Source: Symsagittifera roscoffensis (lineage: Eukaryota > Xenacoelomorpha > Acoela > Convolutidae). Taken from it: DNA of 64,000 nucleotides. Shown here piece after piece: positions 9,001 through 19,900 of the stretch. The position numbers were made by a program, and so were the translations under genes. A model generated the notes under the pieces. The model searched no databases. It was not told where the DNA came from and saw only the letters and a program-made list of their open reading frames with translations. Numbering within the stretch: position 1 is the stretch's first letter; each line of letters starts with the position of its first letter. The DNA lies in NCBI RefSeq assembly GCF_963678635.1, contig NC_087067.1:13180844-13244843 (forward strand), given 5' to 3'.

Positions 9001-11635
9001 AGGTCTCGAAATGAAGAGACCGAGTGATATATCGAAGACAGAACACTGTCTGAAACATTTAGTTGCTGAAGCTAAAAAAAAATTAAGCAAGAAATGGTGT
9101 CAATTTCTTCCGACAACGGAGAAACGACTTGAAACATTTCGCCTCGATAAGCAAAAGAACAATCAAAGTTAGGTAGTTGGAGCAAAATTCCTTAAATATG
9201 AATGAAAACTCCCGGTCTCTTGCGGAGGCAAAGCCAGCTCTCAAATCTTTTTTTGAGACAAAATGGAGGAATTTACTATCCAAGTGGCACTTGCACGTAG
9301 GGAAATGAAATTTGAGAAAAACCCAAGATCAACAGGGTTAACATCAGATCACGGGTTAACTTCGGAATGTTGACTTGCTGAAAAGAAAATCAGTTGAGGT
9401 TAAAACAGAAAATAAGTGTTTATTTCAGGTACACATGCCTATATGACAGAAAAAAAACACAAATATGAGTGGCCTAAGAATCTTATGGCCAGAGAAACAG
9501 AAATATCTTGAAACAAAGATTCGATAACCGCAACGCATTTCCTATTTTTCAAAAAAACTTGTAGAATAACAAAACTTGTGTTTTTTAAAGACTAATAACG
9601 ATCAATCTGCTGACTATTACTCAAAACAAAGACGAGGGAATCATTTGCGAAAGAGTAAAAATCGGATTTCATGCCCACATTTTGTATTAAAACGAAATCA
9701 TAATTTCGTATAATTTAACACGTTAAGCTGCAATCTTGCCACAATGAAAAACAGCCACAACTAACAGTTGGAAAAGAGTAATGAACGCAAGGAAACTGAA
9801 AAAAAACTACTTGTATTTTCAAGAGCCTTCAACTTTTGAATTTCGAAGTAAAAAAAAGATGGCCTCAAAGCTCTTTGAATTTCTAGAAAAATTTATGATG
9901 GACCCTCTTTCGCTATAATTAAGCTAATTTGAGAAAACTGGGATCAATACGAAATACTTTTATATCGCTGGGAAATCTGATAAATAATTCCATGTTCGAA
10001 ATCAGAAGTCGATCACGTTTTTCGTGACCTTTACACTTTTGCTGTTCGATAGTAGAGTGTGCCTTCCTTTTAAGAATGAAAATGCACTGAACTCAAAAAG
10101 AATCCACAGGTCAAACAGTGAAAAATCAAAATTGAGCGTGAAAAAATTTTAAGACTTTCCTGAAAAAAAAAACAAAAAAAATCAGCGAGACAAGACCTAC
10201 ATTAAAGTACTAACTACGTTCATTACTTTCAATCATAACTTCAAAAAACTTAAATCACAGAAAGAGTTTTTTAATATCGCAAACAAAATTTGTGCAAAAC
10301 TTCTTGGAACTCAAATACCATCATCTTTGTAGAAAAAATCTAAATTAACTACAACACACAGGCGAGTTTCGAACTATTTGCGAGTCAGGAAAAACCCAAA
10401 CTACTAGCAATTTACCGCAATTTAACTGACAGAAAACGAGAAAAAAGTCACTAAATTGAAATACTTATGAAAAAATATCACAATTTTTTCGGGAAAAAGC
10501 TACCAACATTTTCAAACAATTGTGGGCTCCTTTTTCTTTTCCCCATCACCTCACACGAGCATCAATTTTATGGTCTAACGAGTGGTTTTACAAGGTTGAT
10601 TATGAAGACCAAATATGTTTGTCATTGCCTAATTAGTCTGCATGCTAATTTTCATGACAATCGTTCAATGTGAACAGTAATTTTACAACCAGTGTTGAAT
10701 TAGCAGACAAAAGATAACCCGGCAACTCAAATTTTCCATGTAGAAATATTTTGATTTCCGAATAATTCGGCTCTTTGAAATAGTAATGGGGTAAACTGAT
10801 GAATTTGTAAAATTTAAGTTTTTGCGGGAAAAAAATAGTACTAGTTACAAAAGCAACAAAATCTGAAAAAAGTATCTTTGAATAATCATTCCAATTGAAA
10901 ATGAGTAATCTTTCCAAATGAATTGCCTCAGGCTATTTTTCTCGATGATTCCCTACATCGTGAAAAAATAGCTTGCCGCAATTCTGTTGGAATGATTATT
11001 CGAGCACATCATTTGATTTCAATTCTACGCGCTCAATTAAGTCGCACATACGCGTTCAGCATCAAACATAAGTGAGCAAATACACAAACTACTTGAAAAA
11101 AATTACTTGAACTTTGCACTTCCTATAAAAAATTACTTGAACTTTGCACTTGCTATAAAAATTACTTGAAATTAGTTGAACTTTGCACTTGCTATAAAAA
11201 GGTGGACTGACCGTATAAAACTACGCTAGCAGATTCGCTTTGGTAAATCGCTCGTTTTCAGCAACAAAAAAGAAAATTTATATACCATTTTACATTAATG
11301 TAGTAACATCCAACCTCTTTGATTAAGCTTTCGGCGATGACACTCAAATGCCTTTGCGACACACCAGATCCAATCACAAGGTAGGGGGCCGTACCAGCAA
11401 ATCTTTTAGAGTCTGTCTTCTTCAAATCGTGCTGGATAACACAAACGTCTTTGACTTTATTTTGCTTCAAAAAGTCAACTGCATGACCAAATGTGAAAAC
11501 TCCAGCTTTTGTTGCCAGATTTTCCTTGGAGCAATTGTGAGTAGATGTTCGGGCTTTCAGATGGGACAGAATGAAACGCGTGTTCTGATTTGCAAAGTTG
11601 TTTAACTGGAATCGAAGTAAGTGGTGAATAACCAT
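3004..11635 (-). CDS. mitochondrial ribosome assembly factor, MALSU1/RsfS (Iojap) family
   Basis: Exon 1 (11635-11315) starts at an ATG after GATAAATA and encodes 107 residues. The N-terminus is rich in Arg, Asn and hydroxyl residues without acidic residues until about residue 39, like a mitochondrial presequence. The family core follows: DFLKQNKVKDVCVIQHDL, then APYLVIGSGVSQRHLSVIAE. Exon 2 (5834-5738; acceptor GTTTCAG, donor GTAAGA) keeps frame and adds KVEGTG and SSWISCDFG, which match the family's VEG...W..(V/C)D(F/Y)G block. The exon 1 donor is the weak GTTGGA. A possible last exon, 3029-3004, adds AVVVNLLN and a stop, in phase; its acceptor is poor. Family members bind uL14 of the large ribosomal subunit; in mitochondria MALSU1 acts in mitoribosome assembly. 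The usual C-terminal R-YDLE-LW stretch was not found, so the 3' end is uncertain. Confidence 0.78.
3060..4560. repeat. tandem-structured repeat family C, copy 1
   Basis: A succession of degenerate units of roughly 170-180 bp built on GACTTTTCCGAGG, ATAACTTTTTGTGT, GTAGCCGCTTATGCA, GGTTCTTTGAATTGAAC and AAAAACGGTCAAAA. It ends with a unique block, ATATTCCCCCACAGACTTTT then GGCTGTAGACAGAGGGG (about 4436-4480). The same order and the same terminal block recur at 29480-30750. All ORFs inside are repeat shadows. Confidence 0.75.
3137..3177. repeat. short dispersed repeat D (CACAGACGCGAAGC... type)
   Basis: A block reading ACACAGACGAAGCGGAGCTT then CGCACCACTTGC, with a small dyad CGAAGC-GGA-GCTTCG. 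Related copies lie near 22210, 23625, 27785, 28010, 29485, 33235, 33305 and 37885. They often sit at the edge of other repeats, so this is probably the conserved end of a larger family. Confidence 0.55.
4561..5737. other. AT-rich stretch with a poly-C run, no gene seen
   Basis: A 110-codon plus-strand frame (4751-5083) shows no recognisable motif and no splice support. A C-rich run lies at about 5629-5648. If the MALSU1-like exon 3 call is right, this is its second intron. Confidence 0.4.
5838..7823. other. intron of the MALSU1-like gene; no coding sequence seen
   Basis: AT-rich with one GC-richer island at about 6690-6900 that I do not recognise. A perfect 11-bp hairpin sits at 6967-6997 (GCTGAAACTAT, 9-base loop, ATAGTTTCAGC). 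No frame with coding character. Confidence 0.4.
7825..7897 (+). repeat. tRNA-like SINE head (tRNA-Asp-like)
   Basis: It resembles the pol III internal promoter of a tRNA: A-box-like TAGCACAGTTGATATAGCGC, anticodon-loop-like CCTGTCACC (GTC) and B-box-like GGATTCGAA. The acceptor stem does not pair and the T-arm is degenerate, so I do not call a functional tRNA. Probable tRNA-derived SINE or pseudogene. Confidence 0.5.
8095..8440 (+). mobile_element. possible degenerate retrotransposon 3' fragment
   Basis: A GC-richer patch containing GGACGTCACGAAGGGCATCC, a phrase I associate with the 3' ends of RTE-type non-LTR elements (recollection, not checked). No reverse transcriptase motif remains. The 68-codon plus-strand frame and its antisense are not credited as genes. 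Confidence 0.3.
8661..8757. repeat. 43-bp exact direct repeat
   Basis: The 43-bp block beginning CCGGGAATTTGACTGCGAAA occurs identically at 8661-8703 and 8715-8757, separated by 11 bp. A (GA)n run lies just upstream at about 8622-8634. Confidence 0.9.
8758..9739. other. AT-rich intron sequence, no gene seen
   Basis: Minus-strand frames of 100 and 66 codons here lack coding composition, splice support or recognisable motifs. The stretch lies within the 5.5-kb intron of the MALSU1-like gene. Confidence 0.35.
9740..10210 (+). repeat. dispersed repeat family A
   Basis: A non-coding family of about 450 bp. Ordered blocks: CAACAGTTGGAAAAGAGTAA and GAACGCAAG; then AACTTTTGAATTTC; GCTCTTTGAATTTC; TTTGAGAAAACTGG; GCTGGGAAATCTGATAA; TTTTCGTGACCTTTACACTT with TTGCTGTTCGATAG; GTCAAACAGTGAAAAATC; and AAGACTTTCCTGAAAAA. 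At least nine further copies occur in the window, several in introns of the uridylyltransferase gene. Confidence 0.75.
10920..10984. ncRNA. pre-miRNA-like imperfect hairpin (candidate)
   Basis: The 28-nt left arm (10920-10947) pairs with the 29-nt right arm (10956-10984) around the 8-base loop ATTCCCTA. GAATTGC pairs at the base, then come a two-base mismatch, a G-T wobble, a nine-base run GCTATTTTT, a one-base bulge, one mismatch and CGATG at the loop. This size and mismatch pattern fit a nematode-sized pre-miRNA, in an intron of the MALSU1-like gene. Expression is unknown, and an old inverted repeat would look the same. Confidence 0.4.
11098..11205. repeat. three short tandem repeats
   Basis: The block TTGAACTTTGCACTTGCTAT, followed by AAAAA and ATTACTTGAA, occurs three times in succession with small changes, just downstream (minus sense) of exon 1 of the MALSU1-like gene. 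Confidence 0.8.
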
Positions 11636-12330
11636 TATTTATCTCAAAAAATAGGAATCACAATTTTGTGCAGCGCAACACATTTGCATAAGAATCAGTA
11701 GCACCCCTCCTCAGTAATGCGACCCCCTCAGTATCTAAAGTGATCCCCTTCGGTAAAAAGTGCAGCATGCTCCCCTTCAGCCAACTCGATTTTTATAAGT
11801 TTGGTATACAGGTTCTTTTTGGATAAAAAGGAGAATTTGAACCTTACAAAATGGTCGACCTCAAAATAGTATTTTTTCAAACATTCACAATTATCTGAAT
11901 CAGGGGATCAAATTTAGAGCATCCCGTTTTACAGTCAAATGCAAAGATAAGCTATTAGTTGCGTACAGAAGGAAAGCAGCTACCATGGTAAACAATGACT
12001 GCGTTGGTCTGGTTATTAGGGCATTTAGCCCAAATCCAAATGAAGACAACGGCAAACTTTTGACCTCATTAACTATTTCATCCTTTTGCAAAAGGGGAGG
12101 AGATTCATTACTGGTTTCAAACTTCACATATGCTTAACCGTTGAAATAGTTCCTTGTAGGAATGCCAATTCGTTACTAGGTATCAAAGGGGGCGAGAATT
12201 GTAAATGAGATCCCAAATTTCTTCTTTATTTATGTTGATCGTCTTCTATGCAGCTTGATAGTCACGCGACATTTTCGCTATCAATGAACGAATTTTTTCT
12301 TCACATTTTTGCTTGCAAATAATAAACAAA
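11636..12330. other. upstream region of the MALSU1-like gene
   Basis: Would contain the promoter. I see no TATA box or other site I can defend. The 75-codon minus-strand frame at 11900-12127 has no recognisable motif. Confidence 0.35.
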
Positions 12331-14424
12331 TACTAGCGTGTACCGCACACCTCCGGTGCTTTGATTTTCAACAACTCAAAAAGCTATTCTTTGAGTGTAC
12401 TCTGACAGCACCCAATTACAGGGTTCGAAATTAAAAATTTTCTTAAGTTATATATACAAATTTTAAAGAACCATAATATTTTGTGAAGTTTTATAAAAGT
12501 TCTTCGAAAAATTTAAAATGAACAAAGAAACGTCACATCTGAGAAACTGAAAGCAATTGAGCAGTCGCATTTGGACGCTAGATTTCCAACTCCAGAGAGT
12601 AACTTCAAATTTTGTAAAATTTTTCATTAGATTTTTTAATTCAAATTTTGGAACACCATAAAAATTTGTGACATTTTTTTCATATCCAAGTTTGTAATGA
12701 ATTAAGAAATGTCACATCTGGGAAACTGAAAGCAATTGAGCAGTCGCGTTTGGACGCAAGATTTGCAACTTCTGAGAATACCCTTACAGTACCCAACTAC
12801 AACGTTGGGAAATTCAGATTTTGAGAAACTTCACCTAAAGTTTTCTAAAAGAGGTATTTTTTTAAAACCAGAAAAAATTCACATTTCGAAAACTACCAAA
12901 AATTGAGCAGTCTTTTTTGATGGCAATATTCGCAATCTTTGAAAGTATACAACTACAGGGTTGGGAATTTCACTTTAACGAATTATTTTGTAATTTGAGT
13001 TTTCTGAAAACTTCCAAAAAAAATCACAAAAATCGTCTTATCTCTTTTACAAAAACGATATGATTTGGGCATTCTTAATTGGAGGCCGAATTTGCAACCC
13101 CTGAGATTACTCTGCAGCCCCCCAACTACAGGCTAGGAATTTCAATCTTTGAAAAAAAAAATTAATATAATTTTCATGAAAATTCTTTTGAAAAAATCAC
13201 AAAAAACGTCATATCCGTAAACCGCAAGATTTTGAGCAGTCCTATTCAAAGGCAATATTTGCAACTCCCTGAGAGTACCCTCAAAGATTCCAGAAACAGC
13301 ATTGATATCTTCAAAGTTTTGGAACTTTTTAACATTTGAATTTTTTTTGAAAATTTCGGAGAAAATCATAAAAAACGTCATATCTCGAAAACCACAAAAA
13401 CTTGAGCAGTCATATTGGAAGGAAAAATTCGCAACTCCTGAGAGTACCCTGACAGAGCCTCGTTACAGAGATGGTAATTTCAATTTTTGTTAAGTTTTTT
13501 ATATCTAAGTTTTCTGAAAAATTTTGAAAAAATCCAGAAAAACGTCATATCTCGAAAACTACACGGGTTTGAGCAGCCATAATCAAAGGCAAGATTCGCA
13601 ACCCTTGAGAGTACCCTCACAATATCAAACAACAGGATTGAGATCTTCAACGTTTAGGAATTTTTTAAAATCTAAGTTTTTGAAAAATTTTTGAAAAAAA
13701 AAATGATAAAAAACGTCATATCACGAAAACTACAAGGATTTAAGAAGTGAGAATTGGAGGCAAGATTCGCAACCCCTGAGAGTACCCTGACAGCACCCAA
13801 CTACAGGGCGAGAAATTCAAAAAACGAGAAAAAACCTCGAAAATTGCCTATCTTGTAAACAAAGATCTGGTTATTCATATATGGAGGCCAGAATCGCAAA
13901 ACCTGGGAAAAGTTTGACAATATCCTACTATTGGGGTTTTTATTTCAAATTTGATGGAATAAACACTGAATTTAAATTGGAAAATTGAAAAAAAAACCTT
14001 AACCATTGCAATATACGATATAGCTTAAATGTGAAAAAAACTCATTTGTTAAACATGCAAAAATAATACGTTGAAAAAGCTTAAACATGGCGAGATAGTG
14101 AAGCCCGCATTTAAATAATTAATAATAGATAGATAATAGATGAAAGTTGAAAAATTAGGCGACGGGTAGACAGACATAATCAAATTAATTTAAAAAGCAG
14201 GTATACAGACAGACACACTTAATTTGGCCTCGAAAAAAAATACTGAAAAATTAATGACCTAGCGAAAAACTAATTGAAAAATTTTCTTAAGCATTGCAAT
14301 ATATGATATAGCTGAAACATAAGAAAAATCTTTCGTTAAACATGCAAAATTATTATGCTTAAACATGGGAGATAGCTATCACTCGCATTTAAATATAGTA
14401 TATAGAATATAGATATAGATTAAA
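12331..14424 (+). repeat. 2.1-kb repeat family B, copy 1
   Basis: Starts CTAGCGTGTACCGCAC and CTCCGGTGCTTTGA, and ends in a TATAGA-rich tail. The interior is a degenerate tandem array: the phrase AACGTCATATCTCGAAAAC recurs at about 13207, 13376, 13541 and 13709, a spacing of 165-169 bp. Each unit also has TTTGAGCAGTC, GGCAAGATTCGCAAC, CCTGAGAGTACCCT and CAACTACAGGG. A second full-length copy with the same ends lies at 33979-36056. No ORF. Confidence 0.85.
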
Positions 14425-15404
14425 TAAATAGGATTGAAATTTTGACACAAGGTAGATGAATCTACTTGGAAGGAGCTTATCAGATCAACTAATGAGAATC
14501 TTAATTTGAAGGCGTTGAATAGCCAGTAAACATAACTAGTTTCAGAAATGAGGAAAAACAAGACTTTGAATTTATGGGCTCAAATTTGGTTGTTTGGGAA
14601 GCTGATATTCTTCTCATGGTCTCTAGGCCGGGGAAAAATTATAGACAAAAGTATTGAAAGATATATTTGGTCCGGCATCAAAAATGGTCGTATGTTTGAC
14701 GATACCGATATTGAAATATCTTGGGTTCTCACACTAGAAATTTGGACAAATTATAGCCAAGAAAATTGCTTATGATAACCCGCTGCATGGATCGAAGATG
14801 TCAGTTTTCCAAAAAAAAATTCTGGAATAGTTCTTTTTTTCGAAAAACTTTCGACTCAAATTGCCTGCCGGGTCTTTGTTGTTTTAAAGCGCTCAGAAAT
14901 CAAATCGGTCGATATTTTGCTATTTTTATGAACAATTTGCCCCCTACCAAAGAACGTAAATTAGCCTCTGCTACTGATACAAAATAGAAGATATTGCTGT
15001 CATGAGTCCACATGTGAACCGAGACATAGTATAAAATTTGATATTTAAACATAATTTAAAACTCCCCCTCCTCCCTCCTCCTTACATCCTCTTGCCACCT
15101 TCCACCTCCCCCAAAAAAGATGTGTGCTAGTTATTCTGCTGGGGAAACTGAAAACCAAAATCCAATTTTGACTCGTGAAGCCATTCATGCTCTTGCGCCA
15201 TTTGCACTTTTGATATTGGAAACTGATAATTGCCCTTCCTTGTAGCTAAGGATTTCGAGCTAAACTTGAAAAAAATGTCTAAGCTCAATCCAAAAACAAT
15301 TAAAATTGAACCTGAACAACTTAAAGACATCGATTTTCCTAAAAAAAAAAAGAAACTACAAAGCCTAAATTTGTTTCTTCGCTTTGTTCATTGGAACCTT
15401 TAAA
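14425..15404. other. intergenic, one weak exon-like frame
   Basis: Mostly AT-rich repeats. On the minus strand, 15127-15260 reads as an open frame of coding-like composition ending QFPQQNN and a TAG, after a possible acceptor TTTTTTCAAG. No family or neighbouring exons were found, so it is not called as a gene. Confidence 0.25.
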
Positions 15405-15830
15405 CATAGCCAATAGACATTTGGAAAAGAGTCAGTGAAGGCAAGAAAACATTTAAACAAATGCTGACTTGTTGTTTTGGAAAAATCTCACTTTCGAATT
15501 TCCAGGAAAAAAAATAACTGGCCTTGAAGCTTTTGGAACTTCTACAACAATTTATGATTAAAACTTTTTAATATTATTAACACAATTTGAGAAAACAAAA
15601 TAAAATGGTAACAAAAATCGCAGGTAAATCTGATAATTAAATTCCATTTTCGAAAAAAGATTCGATCGCGTTTTTCGTGACCTTTATACTTTTGCTGTTC
15701 GATAGTGAGTTTATCTGGTTTTCAACAAAGAACTTAACGAGAAATCAAAAGTCAAGCCACGGAAAAAAGTAAATTTGAGCCTGAAAAAACTTCAACTTTT
15801 CCTGAAAAAAAATGATCGTGATCGATATAA
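15405..15830 (+). repeat. dispersed repeat family A
   Basis: Same block order as at 9740-10210, including CGTTTTTCGTGACCTTTATA and CTTTTGCTGTTCGATAGTGA. It is diverged, with several small indels. Confidence 0.7.
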
Positions 15831-16981
15831 GAATCTATATATTTCAATTTTGGGTTCTTTTTTTTCTAAATTGCAACTTAAAATTTAGACAATTTAGCCA
15901 AAATACAAAGACTATCTAGCCTTAGACAATTCAATCAAAAAATAAATTCGAGACAAAGCCACGGAATAATTAGTCTGAGAGATATTGATGCTCAGGGCTC
16001 AAAATCCAAAAAAATAATTCACCTGTGGTTAATTTTCGCAAAGTTACGCGGGTTTGATTTTGCGACTACTTTAACTTATATATTTCAAATTGATATAATT
16101 ATCTCACGATAGATTTCGTCCTATTTAAGGGTAAGCGGTATATAACTCTTATAATTGGGTTAGGAACCAAAAATTTTTATCAAAAGGATATAATCAGGAA
16201 TTTAATCAGGATATATTTCGTCGTTTATAAAAGCATTAGAAATGAAAAATTTATTCAATATTATTACACATTCAATATTTTACCATTTTCCCTAATATTA
16301 GCCCTGTTTTGCCCTGTTACAAGCAGTCTTGTTGATTTTCAGAAAATTTTATGATTAAATTTTGAAATTATTATAATTCAGTGCGCAAGTAATCAGACCA
16401 CTGGCTTGATTTTTGGAAAGCCTAAAATGCAAAAAGTAAAAATGAAAAAATATATTTTGTCAAATAATTTTAAGTTTTTTTGAACAATAAATCTTTTCAT
16501 CGACGTTTAAAGTCAGTTGGAACATTCATGTCTACGCGCTGAAACAGGCAATTTTGTTACATCTTGAAGCTAAAAAGATATTTGATCCTATGCAGTGCTA
16601 AATTAATTCGATTAATTTCCAATTACTCGTTTATCCACACCCGCCAAACACTGAAAAGAAGTGGCACTGTAATATATAATAAAACTTCGCTTATGATCAG
16701 CTTGTAAAAACTATATTGAAAAACTGAATTGCTATCACTATTTGTTAACAATCAATGCAAAATATTGTTTCAGTAAATCAAAGTTTTCAACCAACGGAAC
16801 TTAAAAGGAGAAAAACTAAAATGCCATTTAGCACCAAATGTGAACAATCAAAAGTCAGGAAATTTTAAATCCAATAATTATATACCAAAATAGGAGCATG
16901 CAAAGAACACGTTTAAAATATTTTCTTCTCAAGAAAAACCAGTACCACAAACGTATTTGTTTTAATTTTATGACTTTGAGT
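15831..16981. other. 3' flank of the uridylyltransferase gene, no other gene
   Basis: AT-rich. It holds the 3' UTR of the minus-strand gene, which I cannot delimit because no AATAAA is obvious just after the stop. Nothing else is supported. Confidence 0.4.
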
Positions 16982-19900
16982 TTAATAAATTCTTCCGTTG
17001 TACGGTTGCGGAAAACCTGACGATGGCTTCGGTGCATTTCCAAGAATTGAGTAATTTTGAGAGCTACTACTCGATGAACTTTCCCTCTGGTAAATGGCTC
17101 TAACCGGTTGCTGATAATACTGCTGCTGCTGATGATGCGTTCTTACATCCACTTGGAAATTGTTTTGATTGGCAAACTCGCGAGCGTCTGGTGTGTTTTG
17201 ATAGGAATTTTTGAATGTTCTGTTCTGGTTTCTGCCATACATTCTGTGGTCATAGCGATCCATGACACCGCCGTTATTTCTCAATTGATTTGGAATCAGA
17301 ACAGGCGGTTGGTGGTATGCCGGGGTAAGGTTTTGATAATACTGAGGCGCAGGTCCGTAGTTTCCTCGTGGACTGTTAGAAGCTAGAAAGATGCACCCTT
17401 TTAGTTGACAAATCAATCAAAAATAGGCTATTTTAAGCATAGCCAAAAGACGAAAGCTGGAAAAGAGCATAGCCAAAAGACAAAAGGTTGTAAAAGTGTA
17501 AATGAAATCCAGGAAGTTAGAGCGAATTTTTTTCGAAAAATAACTTACCAGCTTTAAAGAAAAATAATTACCTGAACTCTCTAAATTTCATTATTTTTCA
17601 ATGGTTGACACTATTAACCAAATTGAAAACTGCATCAGTTGGTAACTTTTTTATTCCGCTGAGAAATCTAGAAATTAAAAACCATTAAAGAAGCTAAAAA
17701 TCAATCCTGTTTTTGCGCGATATTGACACTTTTTGAGAAAGAATTTAGTTTGCCTCCCCTTCGACAAATGAACTTTTAAGCAAACTTCAGAAGAAATCAA
17801 AATTTAAATTGCAAAACAAAGCCAACAGACAGTTGGAAAAATAGACTATGAACGCAAGTAAATAGAAAAAATACTGACCTATTTTTTGAGAAATTAACTC
17901 CCAGCTTTAAAGAAAAAAATTACCTCAAATCTCTAAATTTCATTATTTTTTAATGGTTAACACTATTAACCAAATTGAAAACTGAATCAATTGGTAACTT
18001 TTTTATTATGCTGGGAAACCTAGAAATTAAAAACCATTTAGGAACCATGTTTTTCCGCAATACAAGCATTTTTTTGAGAGAATTTAATTTACCTCCCCTT
18101 CAGCAAATGAATTTGGAACAAATTTCAAAAGAAATTAAAATTCAAACTGCAAAACATAGCCAACAGACAGTTTGAAAAAAGCCAATGAACGGAAGTAAAA
18201 AGAAAAAAAAATAATTATCTTTTGATAAAATCTCAACTTTCGAATTTCAAAAATAGATGTGCTTAAAGCTCTTTGAATTTCTGGAACAATTTATGTTTGG
18301 CAGTTCTTTGATACAGTTGAGAAAACTGGATCAAAAGGTAAAATTTTTATTTCGATGGTAAATTTGATAATTATATTCCACTTTCGAAACTAGAGATCGA
18401 TTACGTTGTTCGTGACTTTACACTTTCACTGTTCGATAGTGTAATTTGCCATCCCTTTAACATAAGGATAGAACTTAGCTTAAAACAAAAGTCGAAACGT
18501 GAAAAAGCATTTCTGATCCTGAATAACTGTTAAGATTTATTTTTCCGGGAAAAAAATCATCGCTACCTATATAATAGTCTGAACTATTTTCATCGACTCT
18601 AAAAAATTCGTGTGAGAAAAACTCCTGAAAAAAAACCACATGAAACAAAACAAATATCTTCGCTTTGTTCGATAACAATTAAGAATGTAGAAAATCGTTG
18701 TCTAAGAGAGTAGATTGGCAAGAAGAGTATAGAATTACTTCTCTCAGAATTCCCTGTAAATTAATTCACTAAGTTAATCTTATTCCTCTGAGGTTATAAA
18801 CTAAACTTATTCGTTGTTTTTCGACATTCGAAACACCCTGTCAAGACTCTTATTAGGGACCAAACTACAATTAAGATTCAACTTACGATCTCGCATGAAT
18901 CTCAGTTCGACAGCATTAGGCGGCGTGTGTTGCTGTTGCGTGTAGTATCGCGAAGACTGATATCCCATCGGTTGAGCGGGAGCCAAATTCTGATACATAT
19001 TCGGATATCTGCCTCCCATCTGCGGAAAATGATACCGTTGAGCTCCCATATATTGAGCCTGCGCCTGCATCCTCATTAAATATTCAACTTCTGGGGTCAA
19101 ACTTCTGTTGATATTGTTTTGGCGGTAATTGGCCATTGCATCATTTAAAGTTATTCCATTTCCTTTAACACACACGAGCTTAAATTTAGAAGAGATTTCC
19201 GACTTTGATTGCAGCCAAATTGGATCCATTTAATCTAATTCGAAAAAAGCATAATACAACCAATAAACAGCTGGACCAAACAACAACTCAATAACTGCAA
19301 CGTTGCACTGATATCATAGCTCAAATCGCATGATTGTCTTAAGTATCATTGAAGTGTCCAAAGTTGTTTGGAAACAATTTTAAGTCCATGATACTCACTG
19401 AAATTAGTTTTATTATCCACGGTATTTCGCGCTGGCCATCTCAGATTCCTGTTCGCATTAGGAGCTCTCGGAGCTAAAAAACAGAAGATGCAATCCTTGA
19501 TACAAAATTCAATCGGTAAGATATAATGACGATTCCTGAATTTTGCGTCACCAAATTTTGAGTTACATGGTTAAATGCTACTGGTTATACACCCCTAGGA
19601 ATCATAATTTTTCAAGTAAACTGAGCCATCAAAATGATACATTTTCGAGATATTGCGCGTACTTGAAATTTTTTTGAGAAGTTTCGTACGAGTTGATCTT
19701 AAGTGCATCTGAAACTTTTGTTTTCTATCGTGTCCATGATCCAGAAATAATTGCAATATGATTTGAAATATTTCATTCATATCTCTTATGACTTTTCTCA
19801 AGCAACACATGACTATTCGACAGAATAAACAAAAAACAGCAGAGAAAAACATAACCAACACTCACTGGCAATTAAGTTTTACACTGTACAGTCAAAACCA

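Noticed and set aside
12331-14424. CRISPR-like array
   Set aside because: Repeats are ~168 bp, degenerate and contiguous without unique spacers, in a eukaryotic context.
15127-15330. a 12th exon of the uridylyltransferase gene
   Set aside because: The gene already ends with a stop at 16982 in a phase-consistent exon; this frame does not connect to it.
17108-17386. 92-codon plus-strand ORF
   Set aside because: Antisense of the Q/N/Y-rich last exon of the uridylyltransferase gene.
19163-19235. earlier acceptors for uridylyltransferase exon 10 (at 19234 or 19178)
   Set aside because: Both put a stop codon in frame with the preceding exon; the acceptor before 19162 keeps the frame.
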